A stretch of 64,000 nucleotides of DNA, taken from assembly GCA_010015655.1 (NCBI GenBank), contig ML976748.1, forward strand, positions 120,265 through 184,264. The letters are read 5' to 3'. The notes below the pieces were generated by a model, which was not told the DNA's origin, did not search any database, and saw only the letters and a list, made by a program, of their open reading frames with translations. How positions within the stretch are numbered: the stretch's first letter is position 1; every line of letters starts with the position of its first letter. The stretch is from Bimuria novae-zelandiae CBS 107.79 (Eukaryota; Ascomycota; Dothideomycetes; Pleosporales; Didymosphaeriaceae). This document shows positions 44,161-54,397 of this stretch, one piece after another. A program made the position numbers and the translations under genes.

Positions 44161-44390
44161 TGAGGAGCTCGTTTTTAGTGAAGCATAGCCAAGATTTTTC
44201 GATCAGACAACCCAAGATCAAACCCCTTTAAAAAGATTATTAAAGAAATTTAAATATGTGAGAAAATAGCACGGAATCTCTCTTTTAGCTCTTGAATTTT
44301 TATAAGTTAATATTTGATATTGCGGTTGTAATGCTGCACTGTTACATTGAAAAAACCTTGGCATATTCCTGACTAAAAACGAGCTCCTCG
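44161..44390. mobile_element. MITE, 230 bp, TA target duplication
   Basis: Inverted termini sharing GAGGAGCTCGTTTTTAGT exactly, then weaker similarity to about 45 bp (GCCAAG and the T-rich run are shared). A TA flanks each side (44159-44160 and 44391-44392). The AT-rich interior has no coding capacity. Consistent with a Tc1/mariner-type non-autonomous element. Confidence 0.8.
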
Positions 44391-44638
44391 TAGAACTAGG
44401 CTTCGGAAGCTTGCCCATTCAAGTAGGTAAAGTCTGACTCAGGGATGTCACACGAGCAAACCACGCAGAAGTAACGGATTACAGAGGAGGAGTGTGCGCT
44501 CGTGCCAATTCAAAGCGAGGCCCGTAATTCCTCTCTACCCCCGATCAGCCATGCATCGCAATTCTGAGCTGGGTCAGCCTTTGCTCCGACCCGATGAGGG
44601 GTAAACACGGGGAAATCTTGACTACTTACGATCTCTCC

Positions 44639-44655
44639 TCCGCGTTGGACGCGGA
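44639..44655. promoter_or_regulatory. everted CCG-N9-CGG palindrome
   Basis: TCCGCGTTGGACGCGGA: perfect 7-base arms around TGG, about 190 bp before the saponin hydrolase start. The triplet layout fits a Zn2Cys6-type site but differs in polarity from the one upstream of GH1. Confidence 0.4.
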
Positions 44656-44753
44656 ACGGTACTTTCTTAGCTTGCAGGTAGTTTGGGATCAATATTGCGT
44701 AGCTTGTACATGTGCCTCAGAGAGGACACGCGTGTTGTAAGGGGAAGCGAAAG

Positions 44754-44763
44754 CATATATAGA
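44754..44763 (+). promoter_or_regulatory. TATA-like box
   Basis: CATATATAGA, about 85 bp upstream of the ATG at 44843. Confidence 0.45.
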
Positions 44764-44842
44764 GTGGTAAGGAGAGTCGGGGTCTCGTACCGTTATCGCA
44801 ATTGTCAATTTCGCCGCAGTGGTCATCTTCCCTCTTGCCAAC

Positions 44843-46797
44843 ATGCACTTTGTTACAGCCTCTTTGGCGCTTAATATCATTGCCGGTGCAGCACTTCCGG
44901 CACGGAAAGCGCTGTATTATGACATCCCTCCTCCACCCAGTCCTGAGCCCATCGAAGTAATCGAACTCCCATTGCCCCCTGTTGCGCCTAGCCTCGAGAC
45001 CGGGGCGTGCACCCTGGATATTAATCCTCGGAAGACAGGATGTATCCAACGAGAGCTAGGCGACTACGAGTTCCAGGCTGGTGATTTCTCTCCGGACGGT
45101 AACCATATCATCGTCAATGTGAAATTTGTTGGCGCTCCCAAGGCACCGGATCCAGCAAGCATATACGACGGAGAACAATTGATTTTGGTGAAGGCGGATG
45201 GAACAACATTCAACAATGGGGATACGTGGAAATGCCTTAGCTGTGCAGTCCCGGAAGGTCAGCAGAAACTATTGGATCCGCAGAGAGATTATCCGCATGT
45301 ATTCCGCAGCGGTGATAAGGCGCTGTGGGGCCATAAGTAAGCCTTGTCAATCCGGTTAGTGAATTCCAAACTGACGATCGAAGCGTCCTCGACTGCAATG
45401 GGCATCAATTGGCCAGTGACGAATGCACCGCCCAGGATACTCACATCTATCCGATATACTGGGCAGTCATTCAAGACGGTGTTGAAAAGAACGGTGCCCC
45501 ACGAGAATTACGCCTTCATCCGGATGATATCCATTTTGGATGGAGCTCTTTCACAAATTCTGGGGGACAAAACACTTTCTTCGGCCGCCTTCAGTTCAAT
45601 GCCAACCCCGAGACCGGAAACATCCTTGCCCCCCGCTACGAGTTGGTAGATGTGAATCTACTCTATGATCCAGCCCGGAGCCAGCGACTCACGGCTAAAG
45701 GCAAGAAGATAATGATTCATGACGATGCTATTGGTATAGGAGAGCTGCGTGGTTTCTCTGGGACAGGCGATGAGATCATTTATATTGGTCCAACATGGGA
45801 AGCCAATAACATCGATGTGTCTGCTATCCACGTCGTTACGGGTGTTGTCCGTCGCTTGACTGAGCATCCCGAGTACACTGACCCAATCGCCTTCTCTGTG
45901 GACAATAAATGGTTTGTTGCTATGGATACCCGTGGGTCAAATCGACAGATGTTCATGTCTGGTATGCGTCATATTCCACCCCTGATCGACTTGATCACCG
46001 TTACCGTAGCGTCGTCAACTCGCAATAACGGAAACCGACGCTTCTTTCAACCGATCCTCATTGACGGTTATGGAGACCGAGGGGACTACTTCGGCCAACA
46101 GGTCAACGCTGAGGGTGACGGAAGCGCTGGTGCGGTCAACGATCCCAACTGGAATGGTCGCGCAGACCCAGCATTCTCGCACGACGGCACCAAGATCGTG
46201 TACTGGCAAGCCATTGTCACCGGGCGAGAATGTGGCGGTCTCAATCCCCTCCCGTGTCCTGTACCAACAACCCAAGGCCAGCGCGAGTACCGCCTCATGC
46301 TTGCCCGGCTCACAAGTCGGACACCGCAGCCAGTACCTCCCGTCTTCGACGTACCGGATCAACTCCCTTGGGCTACTCCATTTCCTCCGGGCTCGAATTT
46401 TCCAAAAGACTCCCAGAGGCTCGTCGCTGGATCGTATACCTTACGTGGCAGAATCTCTGGCCATGCTATTGTCAAGCTTACCAGCTCAACGTCAGATCAG
46501 TCCAGGGGTTACGATACCGTTGCTGTCAACTATACCAATTACGCCGACGTCGAGGGATACATACTGAACGGGTGGGAGAAGGTTACAAGTACCATTCTGT
46601 TGCCAAATCCGTGGGACACATTGGTAGATTGGTATTCAGATATTGAGGAAACTGGTGTGGTTTCCGCAACCAAAAGGACCAGCCCAGACGGCTTCCACTT
46701 GCAGATTGATGCGGTGGCGAACATCTTTAACGCTACTGGAACGCTCACAACTACTATCAATGGAGTTCAGTACAAGCAGCCGGCTAATGGAACGTAA
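44843..46797 (+). CDS. saponin hydrolase (soyasaponin-type glucuronidase), secreted
   Basis: Releases the glucuronic-acid-linked sugar chain from triterpenoid saponins, as in the saponin hydrolases of Neocosmospora and Aspergillus. Exons 44843-45336 and 45384-46797; the 47 bp intron (GTAAGC donor, CTGAC branch, GAAG acceptor) joins WGHNVLDCNGHQLASDE, giving 635 residues, the family's length. Residues 1-18 form a signal peptide. Recognisable family blocks are PIEVIELPLPPVAPS, ETGACTLDINPRKTGC, VGAPKAPDPASIY, ELRGFSGTGDE, SNRQMFMSGMR, GDRGDYFGQQVNAEGDGS and LMLARLTSR. Repeated SPDGNHI/SHDGTKIVYW strands indicate a WD40-like (TolB/PD40) beta-propeller. N-glycosylation sequons are present. A GTAAGA donor-like sequence overlaps the stop, so a spliced C-terminal extension is not excluded. 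A Gypsy LTR begins 28 bp downstream. Confidence 0.85.
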
Positions 46798-46824
46798 GAA
46801 TTGTTTTAAGACCCATTTGGTAGG

Positions 46825-47241
46825 TGTTAAAACTCTGGGGGGTAGCTGGTCCCACAGGATCTAGGGTTGGTTCTGGGGCAGCAGTACTGTTAGGCAGGAA
46901 AGGGGTATTGATAGCTTGCGCTTGTAAATAGGGTGTTAGTATCAAAGTTATAAGATATTAAATCACCAAGAGCCTGAGTCAAACCCAAACGATAGATTAA
47001 TAAACAGGTTAAATACAAAGATAGAAGGTCTATCTGCGCGCTTTTATATACTTGGCCTGCTCGAAGTGCTCGAGACGAGTATAGCGAGTAGGTATAGTAG
47101 TCTTATGCTCCTGCTTGATCTGCTCGAGTCGAGCTTGTCGAGCAGTTACGTAATTCTCCTGTACTATGCCACTATTAGTTACTATAAGACCCGTAGGCGC
47201 CCTGGGGCCTAGCCGTATAGTGCTAATTATAAATTCTAATA
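46825..47241 (-). repeat. LTR of Gypsy II
   Basis: Begins TGTTAAAACTC. The first 250 bp are alignable to the LTR of the 11409-26031 Gypsy (shared GGTAGCTGGTC-like, GCTTGCGCTTGT and ATAGATTAATAAACAGGTTAAA segments), so the families are related. The right end is set before CCCCCTCCTCT, the reverse complement of a polypurine tract. Composition is close to normal, so RIP is mild here. Confidence 0.7.
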
Positions 47242-47952
47242 TTATCCCCCTCCTCTAGCTAATTCGTTCTTAGGTTACATAATTTAATACACCGGCTAGA
47301 TATAGCTTATTAAATCTGTCTTTTACGTATCTTATTATAATATCATCCTGTTATGGACCTGTGTACGCGCCCCTGGGTGCATGCCTATACGCACGGGCTA
47401 CCTGGTTGTGCTGGCAACTACTCCCGCCACTAGCGTCTCAGCATATATATCGGACCTCACCTACAGACTCTAGATACTTTCTATACGTAGATTCTCGTTA
47501 ATTAATAGATACATACTTAGCCTTAGCCTCTATAATATAATCTACGTATTCTAAATTACGCTTATAGATATAAGGCGGTCGTAAAATAACACTTATAAGG
47601 ATAACCTTATTAAGCGTATAATAACCTAATAACTAATACTATTACGCTACCTGTAGCGACGTCGATTCTATAAAACCTAGCGTCTAATACGACCACTTCT
47701 AATAGCACTAGTAGGCTAGGCCTAGCGTTGTAGCTTAATGGCACGACCTACCTAGGCGGCGCATGCCGCGAAACCTAAGATACCCTATAACACTAGAGAT
47801 AGCGCTAGCACGTAAAATACGCAGTTTACCCTATAGGCTAGTAACGCTAATAACTAGCTTAAACGCTTACTATCTATAACACCTAAAATAGTAAAGAAGA
47901 CTGCCCTGCTAAGCACGCTACGTAATAGTAAACCTTTTAGTAATATACTAGG
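47242..47952. other. Gypsy II internal region next to the 3' LTR
   Basis: AT-rich, stop-ridden; no readable protein. Confidence 0.4.
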
Positions 47953-48199
47953 TGTGACGATCGTGGGACTTGCTTTAATCTGGGCATCGTCACAAGGGCG
48001 ATGGATGGCAGCTGCTACACTGAGATGGCAGCTGCTACACTGAGAAGGCAGTCGCAGCATTGAGATGGCAGTTACTAGATAGCGGCAGACTATATGCCGC
48101 CTACTCGGCCCTCTCGATCCCTTTCTCTTCTTTAGCTTTGAGTCTTTGTACATAGCGCCAATCTATCAGCCGCAAGGCTACATCTTGCTGGCAGTTACA
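47953..48199. repeat. solo LTR with 5 bp target duplication, inside Gypsy II
   Basis: 247 bp, TGTGACGATCGTGG to TGGCAGTTACA, flanked by CTAGG on both sides (47948-47952 and 48200-48204). The first 42 bp form an inverted repeat (TGTGACGAT...ATCGTCACA). A polypyrimidine stretch (CCCTCTCGATCCCTTTCTCTTC) lies in the middle. Little RIP. Confidence 0.85.
48003..48080. repeat. 20 bp tandem repeat, about 3.5 copies
   Basis: Units of the form GATGGCAGCTGCTACACTGA within the solo LTR. The last copies are diverged. Confidence 0.75.
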
Positions 48200-48281
48200 C
48201 TAGGTAGGTTTTATAATTTGGTAACGTATTGAGCCCTAATATTTATAAAGTACGATCTTTCGGTACACCTAATAATGTTAA

Positions 48282-48301
48282 TAAAAAAAAAAAAAAAAAA
48301 A
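48282..48301 (+). repeat. poly(A) run
   Basis: About 19 consecutive A after AATGTTAAT. It may be the 3' end of a LINE or SINE fragment; no readable reverse transcriptase lies directly upstream. Confidence 0.5.
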
Positions 48302-48999
48302 GTATATAGCTACGCGCTAAGTTAGTAGCTTTAGCGTATACTACCCTATATTACTAAAAGTTAAAGATAAGAATTAAGACTTAGATAATTTAATAGTTAC
48401 CCTAAAGACAGCCTAACCTACTATATCTTAAGTAGTAAATCCTAAGTATAATTTTGTGTAGCTATAGAGGCTCTTTGTAAAAAGCGCCCTGACTACGGGC
48501 GACTCAGTCTATCCACAGTACTAAGGCAATCCCTTAGAGAGGGAAGAGAAGGGCTGCGGCGAGGGAAGTAGATAGGCGGAAGGCCTGGATAGCGCCGGTC
48601 TAGAGCGGACTAGGGCCGTCGAGGGCCCTCGACCTACGACTCGTGACAAAGGCTCTTTTCTTTAAGGGTCTCAACCGCGAAAATAAGCACGTAATAACTA
48701 GCCTAATTAGGCCTTGCGTATTACGTAAGCTAATAACGTAAGCTAAATCTTAGGCTTATACTAAGGCCTAAAACCCTTATTCTTACTTTCTACTTGGCGG
48801 CTTACCTTATCCCGGAGGCTCCCTAACCCGTAAGTACGACCTGGCCAATCTATGGCAGTCTAGGGTGCCTGACCCTAGATGCCCCCCATTTCAGTACCCA
48901 GCCACTCTAAATTTAGGGGTCGTGAAGGTAGACTAACCTGGTGCAGGCCTACTAAGTTATCCTTATACTTGTTACTTCTCTACCGCCCTCTTTAGCAAC

Positions 49000-49960
49000 C
49001 TTTAGACTTTGTCTAGACATACCTACGCTATTTAGCACTATAAGTACCGCGAACGCTATCCTTAAGGCCCTAGTTAATAAGGCGCGTGCGAGCGCGATTA
49101 GTACTATTAACCTATACTATACCTGCCTTTCTATTATCCTAGATAGCCTTAAGTAGTCTAATTATAAAAAGATAAAGCTTTACTAGTTTTAGGTTAAGGA
49201 GATGCGTCGTGTCTAGTCTAAGGTAGTGTATATTAATCTTAGCCTAATAGATTTAGAGGACTATAATTTAATCTGCCACTACGATGCCTGCTACAGTAGT
49301 AATAAGAATTATTAGCAGGTAAGTTAGCGCTTTAAGGGTTATATAGGGGTTTCGAGGCTAATTAGTAGCAGATACCTAAAGATAACTTAGAGAACGTGTT
49401 AAGTGTCCTAATTACCCTTATGCCACGCTTAAGCTAAATTAATGCGTATACATGCGATAAGATTAACCTCTCTAGATTAAATAAGGTATTAGTAAAGGCC
49501 ACCGCGCAGGTACTAGAGACGGAATAAAGCAATATTATTATATAAGTATTATTTAGTGTAGTTAAGGGTTATCTAGACTAAGTCGCATAGGGCCACCGGA
49601 TCTAAATTCTGCGGAAACCCGTTAACCCCCTACTACTTAGGTTATAACACCTAGCCTCCTAAGGAGATCATTCCGGTGGTAGGCCTCTTTATTAAGAAGA
49701 AGCGGAAGAGGAAAGCTTCTACTATAAAGGGGGGTAGTCTAACCTCCCTAGTTACTGCTAGTGCTCTTACCCCTAGGCGCAAGAAGGTTACTCCTAAGTT
49801 AGTAAAGGTCCTTAACTCTAATTCTAGGTTATTAATACTAATTTAGGGTAGTTAGCGTTTAAGGCTAGTGTCTTAGCCACGCTAGACTTCCTCGCGGAGG
49901 AAGTGAAGAAGAAGATTAAAAGTAAAAGTAATTAAAAGACTTTTTAGTAAGCCTATAAGT
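49000..49960 (+). pseudogene. plus-strand coding-like remnant, antisense to Gypsy II pol
   Basis: Readable stretches interrupted by RIP-type stops: ALVNKARASAISTINLYY, VKEMRRV, VVYINLSLIDLEDYNLICHYDACYS (about 49080-49310), then a basic region VGLFIKKKRKRKASTIKGG (about 49675-49735) resembling a nuclear-localisation segment, and LDFLAEEVKKKIKSKS. It lies between Gypsy II pol and its 3' LTR on the opposite strand, the same position as the antisense ORF of the first Gypsy, but the sequence is different. Family unknown. Confidence 0.4.
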
Positions 49961-49999
49961 CTAAGTGCCTAACTAATTAAGAGGGTTATCTAGTACGAT

Positions 50000-52900
50000 C
50001 TAGGGATTCCTGCCCCTATTAATAGTATCCGGATTTTATTCACGTTCTATACCCTTTAGCAGTTTTAATTAGGTTTTGGTTGGCTATAATTGCGTTAGGT
50101 ATAGTCCAAATAGGCTTATAAGCCTCTGTTAGGCCCCGAGAGGCGTGAATAGGCCTAGATAGCTCGTTTTAGTCTTTAGTCTATTTAAGAATCCTCTGCC
50201 CTGTTTATTCTAGTATTTTGTAGCCTATAAAGTATACTCTCTAGGGTAATCTATTACTAATTACTATCGAGTGCTGTCTTCCTCCTTCTCTAGGGGGGCG
50301 ACCCCGCCTCTTAGGCTCCTATTTAGGGCGACCTTTAGTTTCCTTGTCTAAGCCCTTTAGGAACTGCTTTATCGCCCCTTTAGAGATCTCCTCTATAGAT
50401 AACTACTAGTTCTCATCGCTATCGTATCCTTTCTACTTAACTTTATACAGCCATTCTCCGTCCTAGAGTACCCTAGATCTAATTCCTTTAATTAGGTATA
50501 TATCCTTCCCTGCTTATAGTATAATAACCTTAGGCGGGCTTTACTCTTATTATAGTAGTCCTTCTAGGGCTGCCTAGTTTAGGAGAGACACATGGAACAC
50601 TAGGTAAATATTAAAGTCCTTTAGCAGCTCTAGCTTATATGCCTGTTAACTAATTCGCCGTTTTACCTTATAGGGACCCTAGGACTTGTAGTTAAGTTTC
50701 TTTTTAGGCCTAGTTAACCGTATGTTGCGGGCGTTAAGGTATACTATGTCCCTTACTATAAAGGTTTGGGCCTTATGCTTCCTGTTATACCACGTCGCCT
50801 GGTACACCTGTGCCCTAAGGATCGCTTGGGTTATCTAGACCCTAGTCTAGGCTAGAACTATTACTCTGGCCCTTATCGTAGGTACTAACCCGCGCAGCTG
50901 TACTTCTTGGGGTAGGTCTACTATTAGTAGATTTAGGCTGTATACTATAATAAATAGCGACACTCCTGTAGAGCTATAGATACTATTATTGTACGAATAT
51001 TCTACTTTAGATAGAAGGTCCGCCTAATTAGATTATTCGTAGTTATAGAATACTTAAAGGTACTATTTAAGCGTTTAGTTCTATCGTTTTATCTGTCCGT
51101 CTGTCTACGGGTGGAAGGTAGTAGAGAGGAGTTACTTAGTTTTTAAATATTAAGTAAAAGTGCTCTAATAAGCTAATATAAATAGGCTGCCTCTATCCGT
51201 AACTATTAACTTTAGAGGGCCGTGTAGGCATAGAACCTTTCTTTTAAAGACCTTAGCTAGCTTTACTACCTTTAGGTCCTTTCGCGTGGGGATGTAGTGT
51301 GCCATCTTAAAAAACTAGTTAATAACTACTAGGATACTATTATAATAATAGGCTCTAGATTTACTCTTAAGTAGATCTATTACTATGTCTATAGTAATGT
51401 CCTCCTAAATGCCCCTTAAAACTAGTAGGCTATTAAGTTGGCCGTGCGTCGCGTGTTAAATAGGTTTCGCCCTAGAGCACGCTTAATAGGTCTAGACGTA
51501 GTTCTTTACGTATTATTAAACACTAGGCTACTAGAACTCCTATAGCACTAGCTTTAAAGTCCTAGTAAAGCTAAAATAGCCCGCGAGGGGGTTATCGTAG
51601 CATTATTAAAGGACATGTACCCTTACTAAAGGTGGCACGTATAGCCTATTCTCGTACCGTAATAGGTTGGCCGGTCTAATTATCCAGCGCTTTAGCCATT
51701 CTGGCTTTGCCATCTCTGGCCCTTAGAGGTACTAGAGGATTTATTCTATAGTTTCGTCCCCCTAGCTATTTCTCTTTAATAGCTCTACTATGGGGTAAGC
51801 GCTTGCTAAATCGTTTACCGCCGCCTCCTTAGTTACTAACGTTCTAGGTCTAGCAACCCTTATTACTACCACTAGTCTAGGGCTTCCTGCCTACTTTAGT
51901 AGCTATAGGCTGCCTGCCACGCCTGCTTCGTCTAAAGCGTCGCCTTTTAGCTATAACTTGTGCTATAGGGCCTTAAGGAGTCTTTACTAGAAACTACCTA
52001 TCACGCCTAAGCTTATTTCCTCCTCTAACTCGTAGTCGGGTCTCTGCGATAGTCCGTTAGCGGGATTTGTCCTTTCTAGATAGTGTTTAATTTTAAAATT
52101 AAATATTATAAGCTATTTAGCCTACCTTGCCTGCTATCTAGTTAGGACTTTTATAGACATAAACCCTTGCAGGTTAGCATAATTAGTTAAAAGCTTAACC
52201 TTCTCGCTAACACCCTCTAGGTAGTGTCGCTAATGCTTAAAAGCTTTAACAATCGCTAGTAACTTGCTATTATACGTATTATAGTTTCGTTCTGCCTAGT
52301 TTATCTTGCGTAAATAAAAAGTAACTAGGTGCTATTATAGCTTTCTATGTTTATCTAGTTGCGGTTAGCTTAAGATACCCAAGATCGCGAAACCTAAAGC
52401 GTTAGTTTTCACTCTTAAGGGTCTTTTAGGGTTAAAGTAAGCTAGCAAGGGCCCTCGCATAAAGCTCTCTTTTAGCTAGTAGAAGGAGGCCTTAGCCTGC
52501 TTTAGTAAGCTTATTATAACTAATTTCTTAAGTCTCTGTTACTATTTGCCCTTAGTGGCTCCCTCTAGCCTTTTTATTAGGGCGTAAAGGGGTGCCGCCA
52601 CTCAAGAGAATCCTTTTATAAACCTTTAATAGTAGTTAGTAAAGCTAAGGAAGATCCTAACTACTTAGACTAAGTTTAGTTTAGGCTAATCTTTTATAAA
52701 GGTAACGCGGTCCTCCTCTATTTCTACGCTGTCTAGAAATACTATAAAGCCTAGGTATCCCACCTTGCGTGTATAGAATTCGTATTTAGACAGTTTAGCG
52801 TATAGCCGGCGTTTAACAAGGCGTTCTAGCACTATCTAAACGTGCTAGATGTGTTCTTCCTTCGTCTTAGAGTAGATAAGGATATCGTCGAGGTACACAA

Positions 52901-54150
52901 TATAGTAAATATTAAGAAGGTCTAATAGTATGTTGTTAATATGGCTTTAAAAGGTCGCAGGCGCGTTTGTTAAGCCAAAAGGTATTACTATGTATTTGTA
53001 CTATCTATACCTTATTTAGAAGGCCATCTTCTATTTATCTCCTACCCTAATTTGGACGCGGTGGTAGGCGTCCCTTAGGTCTAGTTTAGTGTAGATCTAG
53101 GCATCCCCTAGTTAGTTAAGGGATTCCTATATTAAGGGAAGTAGGTATTAGTTCTTTATTATAACTACATTTAGTCCCCTGTAGTTAACGTAGAGGCGGA
53201 GGCCTCTATCCTTTTTCTTTATAAAAAGGATTAGTGCCCCGGCACTTAATCGCGATAGTTAAATAAAGCCCTGTTTAAGGTTCTTCTAGATATAGTCGCG
53301 CAGAACTACCGACTCTAACTCTAATAGACTATAGAGTAGTCTAAAAGGCACTTCCTTGCCTTCCTCGATATTAATCTTTATCTTATAGGGGCCATGGTTG
53401 GTAAGGATGCTCGCGGCTTCTTTAGAGAAGGCTTCCTCCTACCGTCCCTAGTATTCTTTAGGTAGCGTCCCGGGTAGGCCTCCTAATGTGTCCTTTAGGG
53501 TGGTATATATAATAAAATAGTTATTTGCTATATCTTTAGCCGTGCCGGCGAACTCTTCTACTAATTTAGTAGAGATCTTAGTTTATTTGCGCTTCCTATG
53601 GGCGAAGCGAATAGTCTTATTATAGAAGTTTATAATAGGGTTCTATTCTGCTAGCCAGGGCATTCCTAGGACCATGTTAAATCCACTAATATTACTAACT
53701 ATAAATAGGCAACTACCGCTCTTGGTTTTACTGCGACTGTCTATAATAGTGTAGGGGAGCTTTGCCTGGCCTAAAACGCCTAAGTCTTGTCCGTTTAGCG
53801 CCACGTAGCGTTTGCCTTTTATTATCGTTACTGTAACCCCTAACCGCTTTATTAGATTACTGCTAACGAAATTCGCTTTGGCTCTATAGTTTACTAGGGC
53901 TTTAATTTATTATTAGTTGCCCTCGTGCTGTACTTTACTATCCAGCGTAATTAGTAAGCTACCGCTCCTAACCCTAGGGGTCCTTATAGCTATAACTAGT
54001 TATTATTAACCTTTATTATAGTTAACCTTGCCTGTAGACTATTAGGCCTCCTAGTCTACAGCTTGTCTTTCCCCGCCTCGGCCTTGTACTTTAAACAGGA
54101 CGCCTTATAATGGCCTAGTTTATAATAATAAAAGTATTAGTCCTTGTCCT
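50000..54150 (-). pseudogene. Gypsy II gag-pol remnant
   Basis: Minus strand. The RT motif YLDDILIYSK is intact at about 52868-52895. The integrase zinc region near 51440-51520 reads YVKNYV followed by ACSRAKPI. A gag zinc knuckle near 54100 reads YFYYYKLGHYKASC where the family has CxxC. Many stops. Confidence 0.75.
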
Positions 54151-54221
54151 TATCCTCTATTACCTAAGCCTTCTTCTTACTATCCTTATCGCGACGGTCG
54201 CTGTCGTGGCGTCTCTAGTAT

Positions 54222-54397
54222 TGTTAGATAAAAAGCATATCAAGTTCGGAGGATCAGGGGTAGCCCGAAAAAGGCCGGGGATTAACCGAGAACACACAGA
54301 ACCTGCCGAGGGAACCCCGTAGACAGGAAAAACAACCTAATATATTAATTCAAACCCCTAAATTATTAGGACATCTATTAAGACGTGATATCTAACA
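54222..54397 (+). repeat. 5' LTR of Copia B copy 2
   Basis: 176 bp; outer half with CpA retained, inner end converted, as in copy 1. Confidence 0.92.

Larger units (their letters stand above)
44391..44842. promoter_or_regulatory. promoter region of the saponin hydrolase gene
   Basis: About 450 bp with a TATA-like box and an inverted-repeat motif described separately. No coding sequence supported. Confidence 0.55.
46825..54221 (-). mobile_element. Gypsy II LTR retrotransposon, truncated by Copia B copy 2
   Basis: 3' LTR at the left; integrase, RT and gag follow to the right on the minus strand, ending in gag at 54221 where Copia B copy 2 begins. No second LTR is present in the window. The element carries a solo LTR (47953-48199), a poly(A) run (48282-48301) and a plus-strand coding-like stretch (about 49000-49960). 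Confidence 0.75.

Noticed and set aside
48282..48301. Poly(A) as proof of a LINE insertion at 47.2-48.3 kb
   Set aside because: No reverse transcriptase or LINE C-terminal motif upstream, and a solo LTR with its own duplication lies just before it; kept only as a poly(A) run.
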